Source: Streptomyces sp. CG1
GTDB taxonomy: Bacteria; Actinomycetota; Actinomycetes; Streptomycetales; Streptomycetaceae
DNA length: 64,000 nt
Direction: 5' to 3'
Assembly: GCF_041080625.1 (NCBI RefSeq)
Contig: NZ_CP163518.1
Location: 1,054,001 to 1,118,000 of the forward strand
A model generated the notes under the pieces. It was not told the origin of the DNA, ran no database searches, and was given only the letters and a program-made list of their open reading frames with translations. Numbering within the stretch: position 1 is the stretch's first letter; each line of letters starts with the position of its first letter. Position numbers and translations under genes: made by a program. Positions 56,148-64,000 of this stretch are shown here, piece by piece.

Positions 56148-57236
56148 GTGCGCACCGTCGGTGTGGAGGAGGAACTCCTTCTGGTCGACCCGGAGAACGG
56201 CGACCCGAGGGCGGTGGCCGCGGCCATCCTCGCTCAAGCCGCCCATGACGATCCCGGGCAGGACGTGTTCGACGAGGAGTTGTTCGGGCAGATGCTGGAG
56301 TTCGCCACGCATCCGCAGTCGGACATGGCGGCCCTCGGCGAGGAGATCGTGCGCTGCCGCAAGGAGGCGGCCCGGCACGCCGGGCAGTTCGGCTGCGCGG
56401 TCGCGGCGCTCGCCGCCTCCCCGCTTCCGGTCGACCCCTTGCTGACCGTGAACGAGCGCTATGCGTGGCTGGCCGAGCGGTTCGGGGTCGGCACCCGGGA
56501 CCAGCTCGTCTGCGGCTGTCATGTCCATGTGGCGGTGGAGTCCGACGAGGAGGGTGTCGCGGTGCTCGACCGGCTGCGCCCGTGGCTGCCGGCGCTCGTC
56601 GCGATCAGCGCCAACTCCCCGTTCTGGCAGGGCAGCGACACCGGCTACGCCAGCTACCGCACCCGGGTCTGGGAGCGCTGGCCGTCGGCCGGCCCGACCG
56701 AACTGTTCGTCTCGCCCGAGCGGTACCACCGCAGGGTGCGGGACATGATGGCCACCGGCGTCATCCTGGACGAGGCGATGGCCTACTTCGACGCACGGCT
56801 GTCCGCCCACTGTCCGACCGTGGAGATCCGGGTGGCGGACGTGTGCCTGTGCGCGCAGACCGCCGTGCTCGTCGCCACCCTGACCCGCGCCCTGGTGGAG
56901 ACGGCGGCGCGCGACTGGCGGGCCGGCCGGCCGCCGCCGGACCACAGTGTGAGCGTGCTCCGGCTGGGCGCCTGGCAGGCCGCCCGGTCGGGGATGGACG
57001 AGGACCTGCTCGACCCCATGACCATGCAGCCCCGTCCCGCTCCGGAGGTGCTGCGCTCGCTGCTGGACCACACCGGGGACGCGCTCACCGCCTGCGGCGA
57101 CGCCGAGCGCGCCGAGCAGGGCCTCGCGGAGCTGCTGCGCCGGGGCAACGGGGCGCAGCAGCAGCGCGGGCTGCTGGAGCGGGCCGGCAGCCTGCGGGAC
57201 GTCGTCACCGAGTGCGTACGGCACACCCAGAGCTGA
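56148..57236 (+). CDS. Carboxylate-amine ligase, YbdK/glutamate-cysteine ligase type 2
   Basis: The 362-residue protein starts VRTVGVEEELLLVDPENGDP, the ATP-binding entry of the GCS2 family, with CGCHVHVAVESDEEGVAVLD, ISANSPFWQGSDTGYASYRT and CPTVEIRVADVCLCAQTAVL following. GCS2 proteins join glutamate to cysteine or other amines with ATP. Start at the GTG 56148 is preferred because GGAAGGGTGG lies just upstream and the family begins there; ATG at 56124 would add eight residues. It may be co-transcribed with glgB, 92 bases upstream. Substrate not determined. Confidence 0.87.
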   Translation: MRTVGVEEELLLVDPENGDPRAVAAAILAQAAHDDPGQDVFDEELFGQMLEFATHPQSDMAALGEEIVRCRKEAARHAGQFGCAVAALAASPLPVDPLLTVNERYAWLAERFGVGTRDQLVCGCHVHVAVESDEEGVAVLDRLRPWLPALVAISANSPFWQGSDTGYASYRTRVWERWPSAGPTELFVSPERYHRRVRDMMATGVILDEAMAYFDARLSAHCPTVEIRVADVCLCAQTAVLVATLTRALVETAARDWRAGRPPPDHSVSVLRLGAWQAARSGMDEDLLDPMTMQPRPAPEVLRSLLDHTGDALTACGDAERAEQGLAELLRRGNGAQQQRGLLERAGSLRDVVTECVRHTQS

Positions 57237-57359
57237 GCGCCCCGGCCGGCACCCACGTCTGAACGCGTCCCCGCCCAGCCCCGGACCCGCGCAGGTCATC
57301 AGCCGATCACGACTTCTCCGTTCCCCGCACCGGACGCGCTCGGCTCGGCTACATTCGAG

Positions 57360-57388
57360 CACCGCCGACACAGAGCCGATCGGCGGTG
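57360..57388. promoter_or_regulatory. Inverted repeat upstream of acyl-CoA ligase
   Basis: CACCGCCGA (57360-57368) pairs perfectly with TCGGCGGTG (57380-57388) across 11 bases, 28 bases before the acyl-CoA ligase ATG. The position suits an operator overlapping the transcript start, or a hairpin in the 5' leader. Confidence 0.5.
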
Positions 57389-57416
57389 TGACCCTCCGTA
57401 CACTCTGGAGCAGCGC

Positions 57417-59315
57417 ATGCGCGACGTCGCTTTCGCTCCCGCCGTTACCCCGCCGCTCACCGGCGGCCTCGCCGACAGCGTCTTCGACACCGCGGAGCGC
57501 AACCCCACCCTGCCGGTGCTCGCACACCGCGCGGATCCCGCCGCCACCGTCTGGCAGGAGGTGACGGCCCTCGAGCTGCGGGACGAGGTGGTCGACCTGG
57601 CCAAGGGGTTGATCGCCGCCGGGATCTCCCCCGGTCACCGGGTGGCCCTGATGTCCCGCACCCGCCACGAGTGGACCGTGTTCAGCCTTGCCCTGTGGGC
57701 CGTGGGCGCGGAGGTCGTGCCGATCCATCCGGCCTCCTCGCGTGATCAGGCCGAGTGGATCCTGCGCGACGCCGGCTGTGTGGCCGTTCTGGTCGAGGAC
57801 GAGCAGGGCGTGATGACCGTCGGCACGGTGTGTGCGGGGCTGCCGAGGCTGCGTCACGTCTGGCAGCTGGACGCGGGCGCGGTGCCCGAACTCGTCCGGC
57901 AGGGCGCGGTGGTGCCGTACACCACCGTGGAGTCGCTGCGCCGGATCGTGCTGCCGGACGCCACGGCGGCGGTCGTCTACACCTCCGGCACCTCCGGCCG
58001 CCCCCAGGGCTGCGCGCTGAGCCACCGCGGCCTCGCCTACCCCTGCGACACGCTGCTGGCGGGCTGGGCGCACACCGCGGCACCGCCGGGGCAGCAGCCG
58101 TCGGTGCTGGCCTTCCTGCCGTTCTCGCATGTGTACGGCATCATGATCATGCTCACATGTGTCCGCGGCGGCGTGCTGATGGCGCACGAGCCCGAGCTGT
58201 CGGAGGCCGCTCTGGCCTCCGCGCTGCGCACGTTCCGGCCGACGTATCTGTACGGCGTGCCGTCGGTGTTCGAGAAGCTCTACAAGAACGTCCTGCGGGC
58301 CGCGCAGCAGGCGGGCCGGGGCGTGCTGTTCGAGCGGGCCGCGCAGACCGCGCGGGACTTCGCCGCGGCCGAGGAGCGCCGCCGGCTGGGCACCGGGCCG
58401 GGTCCCGGGCTCGACCTCAGGCTGCAGCACGCCCTGTACGAGCGGACGGTGTACCGCAGGCTGCGGGCGGCCCTCGGCGGGCGGGTGGTGCGCGGCACCT
58501 CCGGCGGTTCCTCGCTCAGCCGGGAACTGACCCTGTTCTACGACGGCATCGGCATCTTCATCCACGACGGGTACGGCCTCACCGAGGCCTCCGGCGGGAT
58601 CACCATGCAGCCGCTCGGCCGGGAGAAGTCCGGCACCGTGGGCCGGCCGCTGCCCGGCACCGAGGTCCAGGTGGCCGACGACGGGGAGATCCTGGTCCGC
58701 GGCCCTTCGGTGTTCCAGGGCTATGTCGGCGACGAGGCGGCGACGCGGGCCGCGCTGCGCGGCGGCTGGCTGGCCACCGGGGACATCGGGCAGGTGGACT
58801 CGGAGGGCTATCTGACGATCACCGGGCGCAAGAAGGACATCATCGTCACCAGCGGCGGCAAGAGCGTCGCCCCGGCCCCGCTGGAGCAGCGGCTCCGTAT
58901 GCATCCGCTCGTCCACCACGCGGTCGTGCTCGGCGACGACCGGCCCTGCGTCGGCGCCCTGCTCACCCTTGACCCGGACTTCCTCGCGCACTGGCGGGCC
59001 GCCCTGGCGCTGCAGGGCGGTGGTCCGGGCCGCGAGACCCGCGAGGAGAACGCGCTGCGGGACGAGATCGCGCGGGCCGTGGCCTCCGCGAACAGCGCCG
59101 TGTCGCGTGCGGAGTCCATCCGGGTCTACCGGGTCCTGCCCGAGCCGTTCGCCGCGGACAACGGACTGCTCACCCCGTCGATGAAGCTGCGCCGGGACGC
59201 GATAGTCCGGCATTACGCCGCCGAGATCGAAGCGATGTACCAGGCGCGGTCCCGGGCGGCGCGGGGCCCGCGGGAACCGGCGGACTGGGACGAGCCCGAC
59301 GACGTCTTCCGCTGA
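57417..59315 (+). CDS. Long-chain acyl-CoA synthetase (AMP-dependent ligase)
   Basis: The 632-residue ANL-superfamily enzyme activates fatty acids as acyl-AMP and then acyl-CoA. Motif A3 is AAVVYTSGTSGRPQGCALSH, then LPFSHVYGIMIMLTCVRGGV, IFIHDGYGLTEASGGITMQP, and WLATGDIGQVDSEGYLTITG followed by RKKDIIVTSGGKSVAPAPLE. The insertion typical of long-chain (FadD15-like) members is present around 260-330. One basic residue in A3 (usually TTGTTGxPKG) reads R-P-Q-G. It stands alone, with a palindrome in its leader. Confidence 0.93.
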   Translation: MRDVAFAPAVTPPLTGGLADSVFDTAERNPTLPVLAHRADPAATVWQEVTALELRDEVVDLAKGLIAAGISPGHRVALMSRTRHEWTVFSLALWAVGAEVVPIHPASSRDQAEWILRDAGCVAVLVEDEQGVMTVGTVCAGLPRLRHVWQLDAGAVPELVRQGAVVPYTTVESLRRIVLPDATAAVVYTSGTSGRPQGCALSHRGLAYPCDTLLAGWAHTAAPPGQQPSVLAFLPFSHVYGIMIMLTCVRGGVLMAHEPELSEAALASALRTFRPTYLYGVPSVFEKLYKNVLRAAQQAGRGVLFERAAQTARDFAAAEERRRLGTGPGPGLDLRLQHALYERTVYRRLRAALGGRVVRGTSGGSSLSRELTLFYDGIGIFIHDGYGLTEASGGITMQPLGREKSGTVGRPLPGTEVQVADDGEILVRGPSVFQGYVGDEAATRAALRGGWLATGDIGQVDSEGYLTITGRKKDIIVTSGGKSVAPAPLEQRLRMHPLVHHAVVLGDDRPCVGALLTLDPDFLAHWRAALALQGGGPGRETREENALRDEIARAVASANSAVSRAESIRVYRVLPEPFAADNGLLTPSMKLRRDAIVRHYAAEIEAMYQARSRAARGPREPADWDEPDDVFR

Positions 59316-59450
59316 CGTCCCGCACCACGCGGCCGCCCTCGTACATAGCCCTCCGGCTGCGGGGAACCCGCACACGGAGAAGGAGATCAGACCGACGACC
59401 GGCTCGGCCGAGGTGCTGGGCCCTGACCAGCCGGAACCAGGGAATGCGAG

Positions 59451-59885
59451 ATGTCGACGGAGCGGCGCGGTGGCGGCATACCGCCTGCGGAGGACAGCTA
59501 CGAGCGTGCCTTCTCCTTCGCGGGTGAGCTGCACAATGTCACGGAGGCGCGGCTCGCCGCGGAGGAGTTCCTGGGCGCGCTCGCGCTGCGGTCGCCGCCG
59601 GCCGCGCACGAGTACTGGGACGACATCCTGCTGGTCGTGACGGAGCTGGCCGCCAACGCGATCCAGTACGCGCCGGGGCCGTTCGGTCTGCGGCTGCGCC
59701 GCACCTTCGACGGCGTGCACGTGACGATGCACGACACGAGCAGGGTCAGGCCCAGAGCCCGGCCCTTCCGCCCGGGCGCGGGCGGTGGCGGCATCGGCTG
59801 GCACCTGGTGCACACGCTGTGCACGCAGGTCAGCGTCATCGTGCACGACGAGGGCAAGGACATCCACGCGTTCCTGCCCTGGTGA
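59451..59885 (+). CDS. RsbW-like ATP-binding protein (HATPase)
   Basis: The 144-residue protein has the GHKL fold: N box VTELAANAIQYAPGPFGLRL, G1 box HDTSRVRPRARP and G2 box GAGGGGIGWHLVHTLCTQ. Streptomyces has dozens of such small anti-sigma-kinase-like proteins. The N-terminal FAGELHNVTEARLAAEEFLG is usual. ATG at 59451; a strong hairpin follows. No sigma factor or STAS gene is adjacent, so its partner is elsewhere. Confidence 0.88.
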   Translation: MSTERRGGGIPPAEDSYERAFSFAGELHNVTEARLAAEEFLGALALRSPPAAHEYWDDILLVVTELAANAIQYAPGPFGLRLRRTFDGVHVTMHDTSRVRPRARPFRPGAGGGGIGWHLVHTLCTQVSVIVHDEGKDIHAFLPW

Positions 59886-59910
59886 TGCCGTAAGGACCGG
59901 CGGCCGCGTC

Positions 59911-59941
59911 CACGTCGTACGCCGCCTGCGCGTACGACGTG
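59911..59941 (+). terminator. Terminator hairpin after RsbW-like gene
   Basis: CACGTCGTACGC (59911-59922) pairs perfectly with GCGTACGACGTG (59930-59941) around a 7-base loop. Confidence 0.8.
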
Positions 59942-60120
59942 TGAGTGTGCGAACCCCGGTTACTCCGCTCCGTGTGGGGGCATGCTGGTGCCCACGCGTT
60001 CGTCTGCCTGCCGCGCCCGGCTGGCGGAACGGTCCGGGGCACGGTGGGATCGAAGGTGGTGCGCCTCGGTCCAGGCAGGCGAACGGCGTCGAGTCGGACC
60101 GCCTGGAGCCGCAGAAAGGG

Positions 60121-61497
60121 ATGAACACCGTGACACGACCCAGGATCCTGGTGGTTGGCGCAGGCTTCGCCGGAGTGGGGTGCGTCCGCCGCCTGGAGCG
60201 GAAACTCGCTCCCGCCGAGGCCGACGTCACCCTGGTGACGCCTTACTCCTACCAGCTGTATCTGCCCCTGCTGCCCCAGGTCGCCTCCGGTGTGCTCACG
60301 CCGCAGTCGATCGCCCTGAGCCTGCGCCGCAGCAAGAAGTACCGCACCCGGATCCTGCCCGGCGGCGCGATCGGCGTGGATCTGAAGGCCAAGGTGTGCG
60401 TCGTCCGCACCATCACCGACCAGATCGTCAACGAGCCCTACGACTACATCGTGCTGGCCCCCGGCAGCGTGACCCGCACCTTCGACATTCCGGGGCTGAC
60501 CGAGCACGCCTTCGGGATGAAGTCCCTCGCCGAGGCCGCCTACGTCCGCGACCACGTCATCACCCAGCTCGACCTCGCCGACGCCAGCGACGACCCGTTG
60601 GAGCGGGCGGCGCGGCTGCAGTTCGTGGTGGTCGGCGGCGGATACGCCGGCACCGAGACCGCCGCCTGTCTGCAACGGCTGACGCACGCGGCCGTCACCC
60701 GCTACCCGCGCCTGGATCCCGGCCTGATCAAGTGGCATCTGATCGACATCGCGCCCAGGCTCATGCCGGAGCTGGGCGACAAGCTCGGCCGCAGCGCGCA
60801 GGAGATCCTGGGGCGGCGCGGCATCGAGGTGTCGCTGGGCGTGTCGATCGAGAAGGCCGGGGCGGAAGAGGTCACCTTCACCGACGGCCGGGTGGTGCCG
60901 ACACACACACTGATCTGGACGGCCGGTGTGGTCGCGAGCCCGCTGATCGCCACGCTCGGCGCGGAGACGTTCCGCGGGCGGCTGACTGTCACCCCGGAGA
61001 TGACCCTGCCGGGCTACGACGGGGTGTTCTCGCTCGGCGACTCGGCCGCCGTACCGGACCTGGCCAAGGGCGAGGAGGGCGCCGTCTGCCCGCCCACCGC
61101 GCAACACGCCATGCGCCAGGGCAAGACGGTCGCCGACAACGTCATCGCGACCCTGCGGGGGCAGCCGCTGCAGCCGTACGTGCACCACGACCTGGGTCTC
61201 GTCGTCGACCTCGGCGGCAAGGACGCGGTGTCCAAGCCGCTCGGCATCGAGCTGCGCGGACTGGCGGCCCAGGCGGTGGCCCGCGGGTACCACTGGTCGG
61301 CGCTGCGCACCAATGTCGCCAAGACCCGGGTGATGACCAACTGGCTGCTGAACGCGGTCGCGGGGGACGATTTCGTCCGCACCGGCTTCCAGGCCCGCAA
61401 GCCCGCCCGCTTGAAGGACTTCGAGTTCACCGACTCGTATCTGACGCCGGAGCAGGTGCGGGCCCGGGTGGAGGGGACGGCCAAGGGGAGCCCGTGA
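60121..61497 (+). CDS. Type II NADH dehydrogenase-like FAD oxidoreductase
   Basis: The 458-residue protein begins MNTVTRPRILVVGAGFAGVG (FAD-binding G-x-G-x-x-G), has the second nucleotide site LQFVVVGGGYAGTETAACLQ and the FAD-end motif GYDGVFSLGDSAAVP, followed by CPPTAQHAMRQGKTVADNVI, as in NDH-2 enzymes. It would pass electrons from NADH to quinone at the inner face of the membrane without pumping. The C-terminal amphipathic region (about 350-430) may bind the membrane. ATG with AAAGGG upstream. It stands between two terminator-bounded genes. Confidence 0.92.
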   Translation: MNTVTRPRILVVGAGFAGVGCVRRLERKLAPAEADVTLVTPYSYQLYLPLLPQVASGVLTPQSIALSLRRSKKYRTRILPGGAIGVDLKAKVCVVRTITDQIVNEPYDYIVLAPGSVTRTFDIPGLTEHAFGMKSLAEAAYVRDHVITQLDLADASDDPLERAARLQFVVVGGGYAGTETAACLQRLTHAAVTRYPRLDPGLIKWHLIDIAPRLMPELGDKLGRSAQEILGRRGIEVSLGVSIEKAGAEEVTFTDGRVVPTHTLIWTAGVVASPLIATLGAETFRGRLTVTPEMTLPGYDGVFSLGDSAAVPDLAKGEEGAVCPPTAQHAMRQGKTVADNVIATLRGQPLQPYVHHDLGLVVDLGGKDAVSKPLGIELRGLAAQAVARGYHWSALRTNVAKTRVMTNWLLNAVAGDDFVRTGFQARKPARLKDFEFTDSYLTPEQVRARVEGTAKGSP

Positions 61498-61657
61498 TGT
61501 GACGCACGGGCGCGGAGAAGAAGCAGGGACCAGCCACGAAGTACCCGCACCCGGCCACGGCGAGGGTGGCCGCGACCGTGGCCGAGGGCAGGTATTCGGA
61601 CCGTCGTGCGATGCTGGGTCGTAGATCGATTTCTGGCACGGGAGAGAGCGCGGCGGC

Positions 61658-63913
61658 GTGAGCACAGCGGGACGGTCGGGGCGGGTACGGATGTGGGACC
61701 GGCTCGCGGCGTCCGATCCCGGGCTGCTCAGGCTCACCGCGGGCCTGCGCACGGTCGTCGCGATCGCGCTGACCCTCGCCGTCCTGGCCGCCCTGCAGGT
61801 GCCGGTCTCCCAGCTGGTCGCCGGTGCCATGGCGGCGATGGTGTCGACCTTCGCGATCCGCGAGAAGCAGCGCTCCCAGCAGGCCGTGACCCTCGCGCTC
61901 GGCCTGCCGGTGGCCTTGGCCTCGGTGTCACTGGGCGCACTGCTGAACCAACGGGTCGTCGCCGGGGACCTGTTCTTCGTCGCCCTCATCTTCTGCGCGG
62001 TCTACGGCCGCCGGTTCGGCGACCGCGGCACGGCGCTCGGCCTGATCGGTTTTCAGGTCTACTTCCTCTCCCTGTTCGTGCACGCGACGACCGCCACGCT
62101 GCCCGCCCTGTACGGCGTGCTCTGCGTGGCGTTCGTCTGCAGTGCCGCCGCGCGCTTCGTGCTGCTGCCCGAGACCCCGGCCGGCACCCTGGACCGGCTG
62201 CGGCGGGCGTTCCGCGCCCGCCTCGCACAGCTGATCGCCGTCCAGGCCGAGTTGCTGGATGCCGGCCCGGACGACGTGGAGAAGGTCCTGGAGGATCTGC
62301 GCACCGCCACCGCGCGGCTGCACGAGACGGCGCTGATGATCCAGGGGCGCCTCGAGGACGGCACCTCCGACGCGACCGTCGCCCGGCTGCTGCAGCGCCG
62401 GATCGCCGACGCCGAGATCGCCTCCGAACGGCTCGGCCTGCTGCTGCTCACCGCGCGCAGCGCCGAGCGGACCGACACGCTGACCCTGCATCTGCCGGGC
62501 GCTCCGCTGCCCTTGGGCGGTGAGCTGCCGGTGCGGGACGAGGCGACGGAGGCGCTGCGCCGGGACCTGCAGGCGCTGCGGGTCCTGATGCTGCGGCCGC
62601 TCGGGGAGGCCCGCGGCACCGCGCTCGCCCAGGTGCGCAACCGGCTGCTCGGCTACCGCGAGGAGGAGAACCTGCCCAAGGCCCCGCCGGCGTTGCAGGA
62701 CGTCTTCCGTGGGCTCGGCGAGGCCGCCCGTGCCGCCCTGGGTCTGCGGCTGGCGCTGGACGGGCCGCAGGACGAGTCGGACGACAGCCCGGCGACGGCC
62801 CGCTCGCGCGAGGAGCTGGACGCGGAGGACGCCGCGATCGAGGCGGGTGAGGAGGCCGAGGCGGAGGAGCCGGAGCCGACCGGCCTCAGCCGGCCCACGA
62901 CGCGGGCCGCTGTGCAGGTGGCCGTCGGCTCCGCGCTGGCCATCGTCGGCGGCGAGCTGCTGTCCAGTCAGCGCTGGTACTGGGCCGTGCTGACCTGCTG
63001 GATCGTGTTCATCAACACCGCCTCCACCGGCGAGATCCTGGTGAAGGGCTACCGGCGGCTGCTGGGCACGGTGCTCGGCGTGGTGGCCGGTATCGGGCTC
63101 GCCGGACTGGTCGGGCACCACACGTGGACGGCGTTCGCGCTGGTGCTGGTGTTCATCTTCGCGATGTTCTACACGGCGCCCCTGTCGTACACGCTGATGT
63201 CGTTCTTCGTCACGGCGATGCTGGGGCTGCTGTACACGCTCCTGAACACCTACAGCCTGTCGGTGCTGGTGCTGCGGGTGGAGGAGACGGCGCTCGGCGC
63301 GGCCTGCGGGGTGATCGCGGCGGCGGTGGTGCTGCCGATCCACACCGACCGCCGTACCAACGAACTCCTCGTCGAGGTGCTGAACCGGCTCGCGGATGTC
63401 ACACGGGCCGCCGTGGACCAGTTGAGCGGCGGGGCGGGCGCCGATCTGGTGGAGCAGGCCCGCGATCTGGACCAGGCGCTGGCCGACCTGCGCGCGGCCA
63501 CCGAGCCGCTGACCCATCCGATCGCCCCGCTGCGCGCCCGCCGGGACACCGCCCGGTACGTGGTGGCGCTGCTGGAGACCTGCGCCTACCACGGGCGTTC
63601 ACTCGCGGCCACGGCCGAGCTGCTGCCGACGCATCCGTCGATCGCGGCGGACCCGCGGCTGCGCGGGGCGTGTGCGCGGATCCTGCACAACATCGAGGCG
63701 ATCTCCGCGCATGTCGCCGATCCGCGCGCCACGGCGGAGATCGAGAGAGGCCCGAGCATCGCCTCGATGCTGGAGCCGGGGACCCTGCGGACCCCGCGCT
63801 ACGGCCGGGTCACCGACCGGGTGCTGCGCCATCTGCAGCGGCTGGACGAGGCGGTCTCGGGCCTGGCCCGGCCGCTGGGCATCACCACCGGCGCGGACCG
63901 GCCGAAGAAGTGA
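61658..63913 (+). CDS. FUSC-family membrane transporter
   Basis: The 751-residue protein has two sets of about five to six hydrophobic segments (about 25-170 and 415-555) joined by a long helical cytoplasmic region with an acidic patch (AEDAAIEAGEEAEAEEPEPT). STFAIREKQRSQQAVTLALG in the first set and SGEILVKGYRRLLGTVLGVV-like (TGEILVKGYRRLLGTVLGVV) in the second are the duplicated FUSC motif of aromatic-acid exporters such as AaeB. It probably exports small aromatic or fatty acids. GTG start at 61658 with GGAGAGAG upstream. Confidence 0.88.
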   Translation: MSTAGRSGRVRMWDRLAASDPGLLRLTAGLRTVVAIALTLAVLAALQVPVSQLVAGAMAAMVSTFAIREKQRSQQAVTLALGLPVALASVSLGALLNQRVVAGDLFFVALIFCAVYGRRFGDRGTALGLIGFQVYFLSLFVHATTATLPALYGVLCVAFVCSAAARFVLLPETPAGTLDRLRRAFRARLAQLIAVQAELLDAGPDDVEKVLEDLRTATARLHETALMIQGRLEDGTSDATVARLLQRRIADAEIASERLGLLLLTARSAERTDTLTLHLPGAPLPLGGELPVRDEATEALRRDLQALRVLMLRPLGEARGTALAQVRNRLLGYREEENLPKAPPALQDVFRGLGEAARAALGLRLALDGPQDESDDSPATARSREELDAEDAAIEAGEEAEAEEPEPTGLSRPTTRAAVQVAVGSALAIVGGELLSSQRWYWAVLTCWIVFINTASTGEILVKGYRRLLGTVLGVVAGIGLAGLVGHHTWTAFALVLVFIFAMFYTAPLSYTLMSFFVTAMLGLLYTLLNTYSLSVLVLRVEETALGAACGVIAAAVVLPIHTDRRTNELLVEVLNRLADVTRAAVDQLSGGAGADLVEQARDLDQALADLRAATEPLTHPIAPLRARRDTARYVVALLETCAYHGRSLAATAELLPTHPSIAADPRLRGACARILHNIEAISAHVADPRATAEIERGPSIASMLEPGTLRTPRYGRVTDRVLRHLQRLDEAVSGLARPLGITTGADRPKK

Positions 63914-63931
63914 CCGTCCGCCGGCCGCGCC

Positions 63932-64000
63932 TCATGCCGGGCGGGCGCCGCCCGCGCGCCGGCCCAGCGCCTCCTCGCGGACGCGGGCGCAGCTGCGGCT
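63932..64000 (-). CDS. Partial gene, C-terminal 22 residues
   Basis: The minus strand reads SRSCARVREEALGRRAGGAR followed by P-A and a TGA at 63932-63934, open to the window edge. It looks like the end of a gene convergent with the FUSC transporter. Too short to name. Confidence 0.35.
   Translation of the reverse strand, partial: SRSCARVREEALGRRAGGARPA

Noticed and set aside
55947..60230. A minus-strand open frame of more than 1,400 codons
   Set aside because: It runs antisense through glgB, the carboxylate-amine ligase, the acyl-CoA ligase and the RsbW-like gene, has no domain, and reflects the near absence of AT-rich stop codons in this DNA.

Overview
The window reads as a stretch of Streptomyces chromosome. 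GC content is very high, third codon positions are nearly all G or C, GTG starts are common, intergenic gaps are short, and gene families typical of the genus recur (SpoIIE-type PP2C phosphatases, RsbW-like ATPases, an ANTAR protein, PucR, TetR, MarR and LacI regulators, DUF5133, DUF2690, and the GlgE alpha-glucan pathway). I found one TTA codon in an intact gene. No tRNA, rRNA, CRISPR array, insertion sequence or prophage was seen.

Layout. 1-3.5 kb: end of an alpha-galactosidase, a LacI regulator broken by a 10-bp duplication, a TetR regulator and an SGNH esterase. 3.5-5.4 kb: a class F-like sortase and its upstream partner, a secreted low-complexity protein with four HTGGGAL motifs, the last next to the C-terminal membrane anchor. 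5.8-6.7 kb: an SCO6745-like gene behind a 20-bp inverted repeat. 6.8-8.7 kb: a cyclodipeptide synthase translationally coupled to a P450 resembling CYP121 (mycocyclosin synthase). 10.1-12.2 kb: a graspetide (ATP-grasp RiPP) precursor, its maturase and an oxidoreductase. 12.3-19.4 kb: acetyltransferase with a possible leader peptide, PP2C phosphatase, a TTA-containing gene, a secreted serine hydrolase and a PucR regulator. 19.5-27.5 kb mixes intact genes (YrdC-like, dienelactone hydrolase, GH64 glucanase with a LacI-type operator, metallophosphoesterase, LLM oxidoreductase) with gene fragments and unusual junctions. 27.5-40 kb: two aldo/keto reductases around a MmyB-like regulator, stand-alone LigD phosphoesterase and ligase domains, a large PAS/GAF/PP2C/ATPase sensor, peroxiredoxin, small secreted proteins and a stand-alone hemC. 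40.2-43.6 kb: MarR-controlled ABC exporter and a SigB/SigF-type sigma factor. 45.1-56.1 kb: glgX and a regulatory ATPase on one strand, diverging from DUF5133-glgE-treS-pep2-glgB. 56.1-64 kb: glutamate-cysteine ligase family enzyme, acyl-CoA ligase, RsbW-like ATPase, type II NADH dehydrogenase, FUSC-type exporter.

How it works together. The best understood block converts trehalose through maltose and maltose-1-phosphate into branched alpha-glucan (TreS, Pep2, GlgE, GlgB), with GlgX for trimming. Two compact peptide natural-product systems (CDPS-P450 and graspetide) and a sortase/repeat-protein pair are the most distinctive content. Several partial genes (two MFS remnants, two LacI remnants, a truncated RibD/DHFR-like gene) suggest a chromosomal region undergoing gene turnover. 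Everything here comes from reading the sequence; family names rest on recognised motifs, not on a database search.
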